A program made the position numbers and the translations under genes. Under the pieces are notes generated by a model. The model saw only the letters and a program-made list of their open reading frames with translations. It had not been told where the DNA came from and did no database searches. A stretch of DNA of 64,000 bases from Ornithorhynchus anatinus (taxonomy: Eukaryota > Chordata > Mammalia > Monotremata > Ornithorhynchidae), in the NCBI RefSeq assembly GCF_004115215.2, contig NW_024396725.1:545186-609185 (forward strand). The letters are read 5' to 3'. Each line of letters starts with the position of its first letter. The stretch's first letter is position 1. Shown here one piece after another: positions 32,755-44,330 of this stretch.

Positions 32755-35395
32755 TAGCCATAATCTCAATCTCATAATTTTTAGTCACTTTAAAATCTCT
32801 TCCCTCACTAATATGAAATTCCTGCATTCACCCACAACCTCCTCTCCCACATACTCATTCCCTACAACTTTCTTCTGAACCGCCACATGCAATCTTTTGA
32901 CCACCTACATTTTATAAAGTTATTGCCATTGTTCTTGTCTGTCTCCCCAATTAGACTGTAAGCCCATCAAAGGGCAGGGACTGTCTCTATCTGTTACCGA
33001 TTTGTACATTCCAAGCGCTTAGTACATTGCTCTGCACATAGTAAGCGCTCAATAAATACTATTGAATGAATGAATGAATAAATGAATGAATGATGCACTG
33101 AAATGCCTTCTCGTGACACACAAATTGATGCCTTCAACACCGCTTTCTCCACTGAACTCAAGTTCCTTTCTTCCCTTCCCTCTGTCGATCCTTTACCACC
33201 AAAACACAACGCTGGATTACTTTTACAGTACCCGTACTCTGTTCCTCGGCATGAGCTGTGGGGTGCTGCTGGCTGAAATCCAGATATTAGTTCGACTTGG
33301 TCCTTCTAAATCATCATCCTCACCCATTTTAATACTGCCCCCTCATCTATGGGAAAACAAAGTTTCTCCATCTTTATTGACTCCATGACCATTGCTCATG
33401 CCAACGCTATCAGACGTTTGACTTCCTCCTCAAAATCACTATCCCAACCCTATCTCTTGCCACCTATTTTCTTGATGAAATTGATTTCATCAGGGGTGAT
33501 CCCACTAAAGTCTCCTCTGCTTCTCTCAAGCCCCTGCCTCCTCCTGCACCTTCTTCAACTCTCACCTTTCCCAGCAGAATCCCAAGATATCTCCTGTCTC
33601 CTTTCAGAATTTATTACTTCCACCTATGCCTCTGACCGCATTCCATCACATCTTTTTAAAATACTCCTCTCTCCTTCCCTCCCTCACAGCCATCTTCAAC
33701 TGATCTTTTCCCGGTGGCTTCTGCCTCACTGCATTCAAATATGTGCATGTATCCTGTATCCTAAAAATGTCCTCACAACTCCATGCTACCCTTCAGTTAC
33801 TGTTCCATCTCTTTCTGACCATTCCTCTTCCAGCTCCTTGAGCAAGTTGCCTATCCCTGCTGCCTCCGTTTCCCCTCCTCCAATTCTCCCCTTGACTCTC
33901 TCCAATCTGGTTCCCCCACCCAATTCATTCCACAAAAACTCTCCTACAACTCTCTTTCAACCCTTTCCTTCACAGATCCAACGGTGTGTTCTCTGGCCTA
34001 ATCCATCTCGAACGCTCAGCTGTCTTCGACTCTGTGGACCATTCCCTTCTCCTGGTAGTCTGTCACATATTAATCCTTGGTTTCACTGAAATTATCCTCT
34101 CTTGGTTCTACTCATTTCTCAGAGCTATTTCTCTTTCACTGGCTCCTCCTCTGCTTCCCACGATCCAACTGTGGAAGTCCCTCAAGGCTCAGTTCTGGGT
34201 ATCCTTCTATTCTCCATCTATAACCACTCTCTTGGAGAACTCATTCCACTTCAACTACCATCTCCATGAGGATATTTCCCAGATCTACCTCTCCAGGCCT
34301 AATCTCTTTTCATCTCCGCAGCCTTGCATTTCCTCCTACTTTCAGGACATCTCTACTCTAATGTCCCACTGATACCTAAAATTTAAGATTTCCAAATTAT
34401 AAACTCATCTTCCCACTAAAACCCTATATTCTCCCTGCCTTTCCCATCTCTGTAGACAATATATTATTCTCCCTGTCCATTAAGCCAGTAACCTTGGTAT
34501 TCTCCTCACCTCAACTTTTTCATTCAATCCATACATGCAATCTGTCACCAAATCCTGTCAGTTTTACCTTCACAACATCGCTAAAATAAGCCCTATCTCT
34601 TCCATCGAAAATGCTACTCGACATCCAACCCCTTGTCTTATCTTGTATTATATTATAATTTTTATTATTATCCAGGCTTGACTACTGCATCAGCCTCTTT
34701 GCTGACCTCCTTGTCTCATATTTTTTCCCACTCTGGTCCTTATTTCACCCTGCTGCCCAGTTCAGTTTTCTAAAAAAATATTCGGTCCACATCTCCCCAC
34801 TCCTCAAGAACCTTCAGGGACTGTCCATTTACTGCTGCACCCAACAAAAACACCTTGCAATTGGATTTAAAGCTCTCCATCAGCTTTCCCCCTCCTACTT
34901 TACCTCACTGATTTCCTGTTTCAATGCAGCCCACACACTTCGCTGCTCTAATATCAGTCTACTCACTATACCTCAGTCTTGTCATCAACCCCTTGCGAAC
35001 TTCTTCCCTCTCTCCTGGAACTTTCTCACCTTTCATACATGACAGACCACCCCTCTCCCCATGTTCAAAGCCTTTTAAAAATCACAGAAGTCTTCCCTGA
35101 CTACACCCTCATTTGGCCTACTCACACTCTCCCTTCTTTATCATCCTTGAACCTGGTCTGTACCCTTTAAGCACTGGATATTCACCCCACCCTCAGAACC
35201 ACAACAGATATGTACATATCCATAATTTATTTTGATATCTCTCTCACCCTCCAGCCCTCCAGACGGTTTACTCCTTGTAGACAGGGTTAATGTCTACCAA
35301 CGCTGCTGTATTACTCTCTCAAGTGTTTATTACAGAATTTCTCATACGGTAATTGCACAATAAATACCATTGTTTTATTGATTGATTGGTCACTC
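32755..35395 (+). repeat. Old, long L2 with most of ORF2
   Basis: About 2.6 kb, the longest L2 here. It covers the region before the reverse transcriptase, then a VFDSVDHSLLLVV-like motif A region (about 34016-34060), a PQGS-like region near 34175 and the 3' tail ending CACAATAAATACCATTGTTT. The frame is broken in many places: 33349-34089 is open for 246 codons but not all of it is the ORF2 frame. A young L2 tail is inserted at 32919-33092. It occupies the same position before the promoter block as 15864-16800 in unit 2. Confidence 0.8.
32919..33092 (+). repeat. Young L2 tail inside the old L2
   Basis: TTATTGCCATTGTTCTTGTC to CAATAAATACTATTGAATGA plus AATGAATG repeats. Confidence 0.9.
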
Positions 35396-36195
35396 CTTCC
35401 TCGTGGTAACATCAAGTGTCCTTGATTTCCCTGGAATAGTTCTCTCCTGGTTCTCCTATCGGTCTCCTCCAGCTTATTGTCAGTGTCAGTCATTGACTCT
35501 CTTTTTACCTCTTATCCCATAATCACAGGTATCCCATAAAATCAGTCTTCTGGGTTTCCTAGTCTTCTACTTACACTTGATCTTAGAGGTCATCCATTTA
35601 TGTGATCACTTCTACCACCTCTATGAAGAGGGCTCCCACATGCATATCATAAGCTCTGGTCTCACTCCTACTACGCAGGTTATAACATGCTGTGGTCTGT
35701 GGCCTGAGGATGCTGACCTCAGGACTGGTGCACCTGTGGCCATGAGTGACTCTGGTCAGACAGACACTACAGACCCGGGCTTGGCTCCTGGCAGAGCTGG
35801 ACTGTTGGTGGGAGCTGGGATGTACACGGGGCTGCAGGATATGGTACAGATGCTACCATGTTTCCCCAAGGGCAACTTTGATGGTCAATTAGCAGCAGGT
35901 AATTTCAGGGAGAGATCTAGGCTCATCTTATTCCAGATTGGTGGATGACAGGGAGAGGAGTCTGGGCATTTCTAGAGATGTCTGAGTGTCAGAGTGGATT
36001 AGTGCTCAACAATTCACTCATTCACCACCCCCACTCCCCACCACCATACACACATACACAAACTATTCACTCTCTGAGGGAGGAAGGAGATGAGGAAAGC
36101 GGCTGATAAATGCTGTCTCAGCATTGTCCTGCCAGAGTCTGACTGCCGGTGAATTGTCTTTCAAGACAACGTGAGTGACAGAGATGGGTGAATAT
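35396..36195 (+). promoter_or_regulatory. V1R promoter/5' exon block, unit 4
   Basis: GTCACTCCTTCCTCGTGG leader, CTCCCACATGCATATCA, GATGGTCAATTAGCAGCAGG (35878), AGAGTGGATTAGTGCTCAA (GGATTAG near 35994), CA-like run, TCTCTGAGGGA (36071-36081), GATAAATGCTG (ATAAAT 36106-36111), then GAGATGG|GTGAATATG. The splice donor (36187/36188) has lost the consensus AG before GT and the G at +5. Would serve V1R-5A, 4.3 kb downstream. Confidence 0.58.
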
Positions 36196-37489
36196 GATAA
36201 ACATCAATGTGAAAGTTCGTTTTCAGGGTCGGAGTCCAAATGGGGAAGAATCACTGAAAGAAGGTTTTGGGGTTTTTTGTGCTGGGCTCGATGAAAGACG
36301 GGGGTTTGTTGGACCATGGGAAATGAGAGTGAAACAGCGTGGTTAAGGCTCTGGCCCAGGAGAGGTGGAGAGACATCTGGGACCAGATGGAAAGATTTAT
36401 GTTGGAGACTGTCCCGGTTCTCCCTATTGCACCAGAATCTCTAACTCGTTGTCTCAGCACTAGTAAGGCCATGTTTGTGAGAATGGGGGGGCTAAACTGT
36501 TTTGGATCCTCAATCACCACCACACTCGGGCCACACTCCTAGCAGTCTCTCTCTCCATCCTGAGCACCTCCCATCTCAATATAATGAACAATAATTGTGG
36601 CTCCCTTGATTTGGGGAATGGTATCATATAACAGTAATAATGATACTTGTTAAGTGCTTACTATTTGTCAAGTACTGTTCTACATGCTGGGATAGATACA
36701 AGGTAATCAGGTTGGACACAGTCCCTGTTCCACATGGGGCTCACAGTCTTAATCCTTATTTTACAGATGAGGTAACTGAGATACAGAAAAGTTAAATGAC
36801 TTACCCAAGGTCACACAGTACACAAGTGGCAGAGCCTGGATTAGAAACCACGTCCTTCTGACTCCCAGGTCCAGGCTCTATCTGCTAGTCCACGCTGCTA
36901 GGACAGATCTCTGATCACCAGCAAAATCTGGTCTTCACAGAGAAATCTTCTGAGAGAGAACATCTCTGCCCCAGTCTCCAGCAAGTGGACTCTCAGACTC
37001 TGGATCCTCATAGCCAAGGTAACAGACTGTAAACTCATTTTTTCTCCATCATATCCTCCCATATGGTCCTTTTGTTGACTGGGCTGTTGAGCCACTGGAT
37101 GAGAGTTGATGGGGGCAGGGGTAGGGGCGGAGGCCAGAAGGTGTCGGTAGTCACTGTTGAATGGTGTAGAGGGTATACCATGCTGTTTGGATGGCCCTGT
37201 GGGAAACTGCTCCCCGAACTCACAGCTGAAGGATCAGAGTGTAAATCACCCCTAACTGAACTAAGCCTACTTGGTTATTTTGACTGAAAATAAAACACCC
37301 TTTTCCCTGAAAATCTACATTGGCCACATCCAAGGTGCGGCCTGAGAGTCCACCCAAATTAGATTTGGAGAAGTCCCTGTAATTCTAGCGCCAGACCCTG
37401 CTCTATGCAACATCAGTAATGTGAATCAATCAGGGGATTCACTGGAGGATGCAGTGATTGTCCAGTGATGTCTCCAAGAGTAACTCTTA
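36196..37489 (+). other. Unit 4 intron, paralogous to unit 1
   Basis: GGGGAAGAATCACTG, CACCAGAATCTCTAA and CAGACTCTGGATCCT match 7280-8060. The alignment continues through CTGAAAATAAA... at 37286 to 37480. One MON1 inserted. Confidence 0.65.
36625..36900 (-). repeat. MON1 SINE, minus (unit 4 only)
   Basis: AACAGTAATAATGATACTTG, GGTTGGACACAGTCCCTGTT, ending TAGTCCACGCTGCTAGG. Confidence 0.88.
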
Positions 37490-38030
37490 TAGTCAGAGTA
37501 ACTGTCATATGCTAAGCACTGTAGTAAGCCACAGTATAGAAACAAAGTAATCATATTGGACACAGTCCAATAGGAAACTCAGTCTTAGTAGAAGCAAGAA
37601 CTGGTGTTTAATCCTCATTTTACAAATGAGGAAACTGAAGCAAGGATAATTTTAGTGACTAGCCCAAGTTAACACACATGGAAAGGGATAGAACCAGGAT
37701 AATAATGATAATTATAATGTTGGTATTTGCTAAGTGCCTACTATGTGCTGAGCACTGTTCTAAGTGCAGGGGTAGATACAGGGTAATCAGGTTGTTCCAC
37801 ATGAGGCTCACAGTCTTAATCCCCACTTTACAGATGATGTAACTGAGCAATTGAGAAGTTAAGTGACTTGCCCAGAGTCACACAGCTGACAGGTGGTGGA
37901 GCCGGGATTAGAGCCCATGACCCTTAATTCCAAAGCCCGTTCTCTTTCCACTGAGCCACACTGCTTCTCTGGGATTAGTACCCAGGTTTCTTTACTCTGA
38001 GGCAGAATCAATAAAAAGAATAGGACTCTG
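37490..38030 (-). repeat. Old MON1 shared by units 1, 2 and 4, split
   Basis: Left part to 37697 (TGCTAAGCACTGTAGTAAGC, AATGAGGAAACTGAAGCA), then the younger MON1, then 37973-38030 (GGATTAGTACCCAGG). Counterparts: 8525-9320 and 21597-21865. Confidence 0.7.
37698..37972 (-). repeat. MON1 SINE inserted in the old MON1
   Basis: GATAATAATGATAATTATAA to GAGCCACACTGCTTCTC; full-length, well preserved. Confidence 0.9.
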
Positions 38031-38089
38031 AATTTTTCATTCTTTATTTTCACCTAGGCAATTATGTACATTATGTACTAATGAAAGTG

Positions 38090-38275
38090 TCTTTTTTCCT
38101 TCTCTCTCTGCCACTCTCTTTGCCTGCTCTTTCTTTTTTTTTTTGCTTTCTGACTTTCTCTCCCTTCCTATCCCTTTTTTCATTTTTTACCCCTCCTTCT
38201 TACTCTCTATCCTGCTTTTCTCTCTCCATTTCTCTTTATCTTGCTCTCCATTTTTCCTAGTATCTTTTTCACCTG
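38090..38275 (+). repeat. CT-rich tract, unit 4 intron
   Basis: CTTTCTGACTTTCTCTCCCT-type sequence with a T9 run; counterpart of 9391-9600. Confidence 0.7.
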
Positions 38276-39225
38276 TCTTCCCACCAAAGCCTGTCCTTCC
38301 TCAGACTTTCCTACCACCATCCTCCCTAACTCTCAACTCGGTAACCTTGGCATTAACAGCAACTCATCTTAATCAGTCAACCCATTTAATGTGCCATCAA
38401 GTCCTGTCACTTCTTCCTTCATACCATCTCTAGAATACACCCTTTCCCCTCCAACTAAACTGCTACTGCACTGATCCAAGCACTTAATATATCCTGCCTT
38501 GTTTACTGCACTGGCCTCGTCGCTGACTTCTCTTGTTTCCTGTCTTTCCCCTCCCTAGTTCATACTTCACTTTGCTGTTCAGATCATTTTCCTAAAGCCC
38601 ACTTCAGCCCAATCTCCCCACTCCTCAAAAACCTCCAAAGGTTGCCCATCCACCTTTGCATAACACAGAAACTCCTTACCATTGGTTTTAAGGGTCACAG
38701 TCATCTCTCTGCCCCTTCCTAAGTTACAGTGTTGATCTTCTGTCACAGCCCAACACATACATTTCACTCATGTCACACAGACCTACTCTCTGTACTTCAA
38801 TCTCCTCAGTTGCGGCTCTGACCCCTTGCCCACCTGGAACTCCTACCCCCTTCTCATCCAACTAGCTACAACTCTTCCTACCTTAGGGGCCATCTGAAAA
38901 TCACATCTCCACTGAGAGGCCTTACCTAACTAGAGCTTCATTTCTTCTACTTGCCCTATCTTCTGCATCTCCTAAGCTCTTTACAACTGCTCTTAAGCAC
39001 TTAAGCACTTGATATTCACCCTGCCTTCAGCCTTACTGTACTTGTGTTCATATATTATACCCTATCATTTCCTCTGCTATTTATTTCAATATCTTTTCCC
39101 TGTTTTAAACTGCTAACTCCTTGTGTGCAAGGATCATGTGTACCAACTCCGTTGTATTGTACTCTAAGTATACTATTCTTTGCAAAACAATCCCTCAGTG
39201 AATTCCATTGTTTGATTCATTGACT
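38276..39225 (+). repeat. Old L2, unit 4 counterpart
   Basis: CCAAAGCCTGTCCTTCC, TGATCCAAGCACTTAATATA, AAACTGCTAACTCCTTG tail. Lacks the MON1 of units 1 and 2: CTTCTGTCACAGCCCAAC runs straight through at about 38740. Confidence 0.78.
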
Positions 39226-39446
39226 TCCCTCTCTCATTTTCCATTCCTCTCTCCCTTTTTCTCTTTTCTCTCTCATTCTGCCTCCAGCTTGGTCTCCCTT
39301 CCTCTCTCTCTCTTTCTATTGCTTTTTTCCCACTTTCATACTCTCCTCTCTTTCTCTGTGTCTCAACTTTTCTCATCTTCCTATCTTCTCCTTCTTTCTC
39401 TCTTTCTCCATTTCTTTCTTTCTCTTTTCACCATTTTTCTTTTTCT
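39226..39446 (+). repeat. CT-rich tract
   Basis: TCTCTCATTTTCCATTCCTC-type sequence ending CTTTTTCTAAAGG. Originally continuous with 40269-40530 before the MON1 nest inserted. Confidence 0.7.
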
Positions 39447-39559
39447 AAAGGAAGCAGAGAGGCCTAATTGAAAGACAGTGGGACTGGGTGTCAGAGGACC
39501 TAGGTTTTAATCCTGATTCTGCTATGGCCCTGCTGGGTGACGTTGGGAAAGTCACTTAA

Positions 39560-39833
39560 TATTATTAATGATAATAATCATATTGGTATTTGTTAAGCCC
39601 TTACTATGTGCCAAGCACTGTTCTAACTACTGGAAAAGATACACGGTTATCAAGTTGTCCTACTTGGGGCATACAGTCTTAATCCCCATTTTACAGATGA
39701 GGTAACTGAAGCACAGAGAAATTAACTGATTTGCCCAAGTCACACAGCTGACAAGTGGCAGAGTTGAAATTAAAACCCAAGACCTTTGTCTCCCAAGCCG
39801 ATGCTCTTTCCACTAGGCCTTGCTGCTATTCTG
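39560..39833 (-). repeat. MON1 inserted, minus
   Basis: ATTAATGATAATAATCATAT to CTAGGCCTTGCTGCTAT. Confidence 0.88.
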
Positions 39834-39871
39834 TGCCTCAGTTCCCTCATCAATAAAATGGGGGAAAATAC

Positions 39872-40145
39872 AGCATGGCCTCATGAATAGGGTATGGGCC
39901 TGGGAGCCAGAAAGATCTGGGTTCTAATCCCAGAACCACTATTTGTATGTTGTGTGACCTTGGGCAAGACACTTCACTTTTCCGTGCCTCAGTTACCTAA
40001 ATTGTAAAATGGGGATTAGGACTGTGAGCCCATGGGGGACAGGGACTGCGTGCAGCCCAATTTGCTTACATCCAACCGAGCTCTTAGTGCGGTTTTGGGC
40101 ACATAGTAGCACAAAAAATACCACAGATATTATTTATAATTATTG
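39872..40145 (+). repeat. MON1 inserted, plus
   Basis: CAGCATGGCCTCATGAATAG to ACATAGTAGCACAAAAAATA with an ATTATTTATAATTATT tail. Copy B resumes inside this element immediately after the gap. Confidence 0.85.
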
Positions 40146-40268
40146 TTTTCCCTCCTTCTTAGACTATGATCCCCATGTAGATTCTGATTATCTTGTATCT
40201 AACTCAGTGCTTAGTACAGTGCTTGGTGCAGAATAATGTCTTAACAAATACCACAATTATAATTATTT

Positions 40269-40531
40269 CTCTTTCTGTCTCTTTCTCTTCTATCTCTTTT
40301 TCTCGGCCTCTCCTCCCTCTTTCTTTCTCACTGTATTCATCTTGCTCTTGCATCTGTTCTCTTTCCCTCAATCATTTTCCATCCCTCTCTCACTGTTTTT
40401 CTTTCTTTCCTCTCACTTTCTCTCCCTCTCCTTATTTCTGTCATAACTGTTTTCCCTCCCTCCCTCTCTCTCCCTCACTTTCTCTCTTTTTTTTCTCTCC
40501 CTCTCCCTGCCACTCTCTTGTGCCTTACAAG
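40269..40531 (+). repeat. CT-rich tract and 3' splice site of V1R-5A
   Basis: CTCTTTCTGTCTCTTTCTCT-like, ending TGCCTTACAAG at 40531, 29 bp before the ATG. Copy B reads TTACAG at the same place, a better acceptor. Confidence 0.65.
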
Positions 40532-40560
40532 AGACTTCCCCTGCTTCTGACCCCATATAA

Positions 40561-41482
40561 ATGGATATCAGTGACACCACCTTGGAGACCGTGATGCTGT
40601 TACAGACCAGCAGTGGGGTGTCAGGAAATGTCTTGATCCTCCTGTTTTATGCCCACATAGTCTTCTACAGGCACAAACTCAGGTCCTCAGACTTTATCCT
40701 CAGCTACTGGGCCTTGACAAACACCATCAAGCTTCTTATCTATTGAATCCCAGAGACCATTTATGCTGGGGGATGGAGAAATTTCCTGGACATCATTGAT
40801 GCAAAATCATCTCACGTATTTACTGGATGGGGACTTGTCATCTATACTACCTTCCTCCTGAGCATCTTTCAGGCCATCACCATCAGCCTCAGCACTTCCC
40901 GGTGGGCAGGGTCAAAGCCAAATTATTCAAATGCATCATCCACTGTTTTGTCTTTTTCTGGGTCTTTAATCTGCTGATCGACATTCATACACTGGTGTAT
41001 GTGAAAGGCCCCCAGAACATTACCAATATTCCCATTGCATATGATTTTAAATATTGTTCAGTTACTATTCTTAGTGCAGATGTCACCCTGATAAATGCCA
41101 TTTTACTCTCTGGCCATGATCTGCTCTTCATGGGACTCATGAGTATGGCTACCGGCCACATGGTGGCTTTCCTGTACAGACATCACGGGCAGGTCTGACA
41201 CCTACACGTTCCTGGCCACTCCACCAGGGTGATGCCTGAGGTCCGAGCGGCCAGGTTGGTCATTGCTCTGGCCACCTTCTATGTCCTCTTTAAGGGCGAC
41301 AGTCCATTGTGTTCAGCATTTAACTCAACATGAAAGAAAGGTCTCCTCTGTTGGTGAATGTCCACATGGTGATGTCATTTGACTTTTCAGTCACCTGTCC
41401 CTTCCTGGTGATTCACAGTGACAGGAGGATGAGAACGTTCTGGAAAAAGGAATCATCTGTTTCCATCATAGATTCTTCATAA
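40561..41482 (+). pseudogene. V1R-5A, vomeronasal type 1 receptor pseudogene
   Basis: Starts MDISDTTLETVMLLQTSSGV with TM1 GNVLILLFYAHIVFYRHK and TM2 DFILSYWALTNTIKLL. A TGA lies at 40744 (codon 62). Frame changes follow around TM3 (IGCK region near 40798, before GLVIYTTFLLSIFQ, and at SRWAG near 40910). Then LFKCIIHCFVFFWVFNLLID (TM4), GPQNIT, YCSVTILSADVTLINAILLS (TM5), LYRHHGQV and another TGA (41198). TM7 reads VTCPFLVIHSDRRMRTFWKK and ends at TAA 41482. All the main lesions except a few point changes are shared with V1R-5B, so the gene was dead before the segment duplicated. HLHGP is altered to HLHVP. Confidence 0.93.
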
Positions 41483-41845
41483 AAATCTCAAGGAAGCTGT
41501 CAGTCTTCCCACTAAACCCCTAGGAGGCTCAAAGTCAGAGAGGTAGAATCCTGAAGAATGAATCAGTTTAAGTAGGCTTGAACTTCACCTAAACAGAGAT
41601 CCCTGTCCTCACCGACACCAGGTGAGGGGACGGGGAAGGCGAACAATGCAACGACTTCCCATGATGAGATAGTTATAACTCAAGGCATCCACTCAACAAT
41701 CAGAGCAGTTCAGCTGCCAGAAGTGCTGCAGTGCCAACTCTTGTTTCCAAGACCCAGTTCTTTCAATCTAACTGGGTCAATTCTTTCCAAATTTTCCTTG
41801 GTGCCTAAACAAATCAACTTGATACTCAGCCCACCTACATCACCG
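41483..41845 (+). other. 3' flank of V1R-5A
   Basis: Shares AGATAGTTATAACTCAAGG and CATCCACTCAACAATC with the flank of V1R-3. No gene. Confidence 0.6.
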
Positions 41846-42050
41846 TGAAACTTTTATAACTATCCTTACACTCTGCCATTTCCTGTTTTGGTAATTTATT
41901 TCGAGATTTGTCTCCCCCATAGACTGTAAGCTCGTTGTGGGAAGGGCTCATGTCCACAGCCTCTATTGTGCTGTATATTCTCAAGTGCTTAATAGAGTGC
42001 TCTTCACATAGTAAGCAGTAAATAAGTACCATTGGTTGACTGAGTGATTG
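41846..42050 (+). repeat. L2 3' tail
   Basis: GGTAATTTATTTCGAGATTT, GACTGTAAGCTCGTTGTGG, ending AATAAGTACCATTGGTTG. Confidence 0.82.
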
Positions 42051-42099
42051 TGTGGTCATTCCTCTCTCGTGGAAACACTAGACATACTTGGTTTCCCCT

Positions 42100-42365
42100 A
42101 AAATAATAATGATAAGTATGGTATTTATTAAGCATTAACTATGTGCTAAGCAATGTTCTAAGTGCTGGGATAGATACAAGGAAACCAGGCTGTTCCAAAT
42201 GGGGCTCAGAGCCTTAATCCCCATTTTACAAATGTGGTAACTGAGGCATAAAGAAGTCAAGTGGTTTGCTCCAGGTCACACAGCAGGCAAGTGGCAGATC
42301 TGAGTTTGGAACCCACCTCCTCTGACTCCCAAGCCCATGCTCTTTCCACTAAGCCCATGCTCTTT
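42100..42365 (-). repeat. MON1 SINE, minus
   Basis: AAATAATAATGATAAGTATG to the reversed head. CTAAGCCCATGCTCTTTCC occurs twice in succession at the right end. Confidence 0.85.
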
Positions 42366-42387
42366 CCTATTTCTCTCCCCATATACT

Positions 42388-44330
42388 GGTATTTTTATTA
42401 TCATATTTATCAAGTGCTTACTACGTGCTAGGCACTGTTCTAAGCACTGGGGTAGATACAAGGTAATCAGTTGAACACAGTCCATGTCCCACTTGAGGCT
42501 CACAGTCTTTATTCCCATTTTACAGATGAGGTAACTGAGGGACAGAGAAGGGAAGTGACTTGCCCAAGATCAGACAGCAGACAAATGCTGTGTGCAGAAA
42601 TGCAGAATTCTTTAACTCCCATTCTCTCCTGGACCCCCTCCAATCTGGCTTCCGTCCCCTCCACTCTACCGAGACTCTCTCTCAAAGGTCACCCATGACC
42701 TCCTTCTTACCAAATCCAGTGGCTCCTACTCTATCCTAATCCTCCTTGACCATTCAGCTGCCTTTGACACTGTTGACCATCCCCTTCTCCTCCACACCTT
42801 ATCTCACCTTGGCTTCACGGACTCCGTCCTCTTCTGGCTCTCCTCTTATCTCTATGGCCGGTCATTCTCAGTCTCCTTCGTAGGCTCCACCTCCCGCTCC
42901 CATCCTCTAACTGCTGGGGTCCCTCAAGGGTCAGTTCTTGGCCCTCTTCTGTTCTCCATCTACATTCACTCCCTTGGTGAACTCATTCGCGCTCATGGCT
43001 TCAACTATCATCTCTATGCAGATGACACACAGATCCTCTCCCCCACTTTCAGGCTCGTATCTCCTCCTGTCTCCAAGACGTCTCTACCTGGATGTCTGCC
43101 CACCACCTAAAACTCAACATGTACGAAACCAAGCTCCTTGTCTTGCCTCCCAATCCCTGTCCTCTTCCTGACTTCCCTATCACTGTGGATGGTAGACCAT
43201 CCTTCCCGTCTCTCAAGCCCGCAACCTCGGTATCATCTTTGACTCGGCTCTCTCATTCACCCCACACATCCAATCCGTCACCAAGACCTACCGGTCTCAC
43301 CTTCAAAATATCGCCAAGATCCGCCCTTTCCTCTCCACCCAAATGGCTATCTTACTGGTACAGGCTGTCATAATATCCCGGCTGGATTATGTGTCAGCCT
43401 TCTCTCTGATCTCCCTTTCTCCTGTCTCTCCCCACTCCAGTCTATTCTTCATTCTGCTGCCCGGCTCCTCTTCCTGCAGAAATGCTCTGGGTATGTCACT
43501 CCCCTTCTTAAAAACCTCCAGTCGTTGTCTATCAACCACCGCATGAAACAAACACTTCTCACTCTAGGTTTCAAGGCTCTCCATCACCTTGCCCTCTCCT
43601 ACCTCTCCTCCCTTCTCTCTTTCTACTCCCCGCCCCGCTTGCTCCACTCCTCTGCCTCCCACCTCCTCACTGTCCCCCGTTCTCGCCTATCCCGCCGTCG
43701 ACCCCTGGCCCATGTCCTCCTGCTCTCCTCGAATTCCCTCCCCGCTCACCTCCACCAAACTAACTCTCTTCCCCTCTTCAAAGCCCTACTGAGAGCTCAC
43801 CTCCTCCAAGATGCCTTCCCAGACTGAGCTTCCCCTTTTCCCTCTGCTCCCTCTGCTGCCCCTCTGCCCCCCTTCACCTCCCCTCAGCTAAGCCCCCTTC
43901 CCCCCCTTTCCCTCTGCTCTTTTCCCTGTCCCTTCCCCTCCCCTCAGCACTGGGCTCGTCTGCTCAATTCTATATATTTTTATTACCCTATTTATTTTGT
44001 TAACGAGATGTACATCACCTTGATTCTATTTATTGCAACTGTTTTAATGAGATTTTCATCTCCTTGATTCTATTTATTGCTATTGTTTTTGTCTGTCTGT
44101 TTCCCCCAATTAGACTTTAAGCCCGTCAATAGGCAGGGACTGTCTCTGTTGCCGATTTATACATTCCAAGCGCTTAGTATAGTGCTCTGCACATGGTAAG
44201 CGCTCAATAAATACTATTGAATGAATGAATGAATCAATGAATGAATGAAAATGGGGGAGCTGGGATTAGAATCCAGATCCTCTGTCTCACAGGCCTGTGC
44301 TCTATCCATCAGGCCATACTATTTCCCCTC
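42388..44330 (-). repeat. MON1, minus, split by an L2
   Basis: Left part GGTATTTTTATTATCATATT to CAGACAAATG (42587). Right part GGGGGAGCTGGGATTAGAAT to GCCATACTATTTCCCC. The L2 is inserted between two copies of AAATG. Confidence 0.85.
42588..44248 (+). repeat. L2 with reverse transcriptase core, copy A
   Basis: 1.66 kb, 5'-truncated, flanked by AAATG (42583-42587 and 44249-44253), a likely 5-bp target duplication. ORF2 segments: LLDPLQSGF-like start at about 42630, the [12 protein letters not shown] motif near 42760, [13 protein letters not shown] near 42920, YADDTQI near 43015 (the catalytic YADD), LDYVSAFSLISL, then AHLLQDAFPD at 43827. Several frameshifts relative to copy B's version interrupt ORF2. 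The 3' UTR contains an internal repeat of the TGTACATCACCTTGATTC-like unit. Confidence 0.93.

Larger units (their letters stand above)
39447..40268 (+). repeat. MON1, split twice by younger MON1s
   Basis: Three parts on the + strand: 39447-39559 (GGAAGCAGAGAGGCCTAATT), 39834-39871 (TCTGTGCCTCAGTTCCCTCA) and 40146-40268 (TTAGACTATGATCCCCATGT ... AACAAATACCACAATTATAA). Confidence 0.8.

Noticed and set aside
33349-34089. 246-codon plus-strand frame as a gene
   Set aside because: Lies in an old L2; parts are out of the ORF2 frame and the rest has no independent motif.
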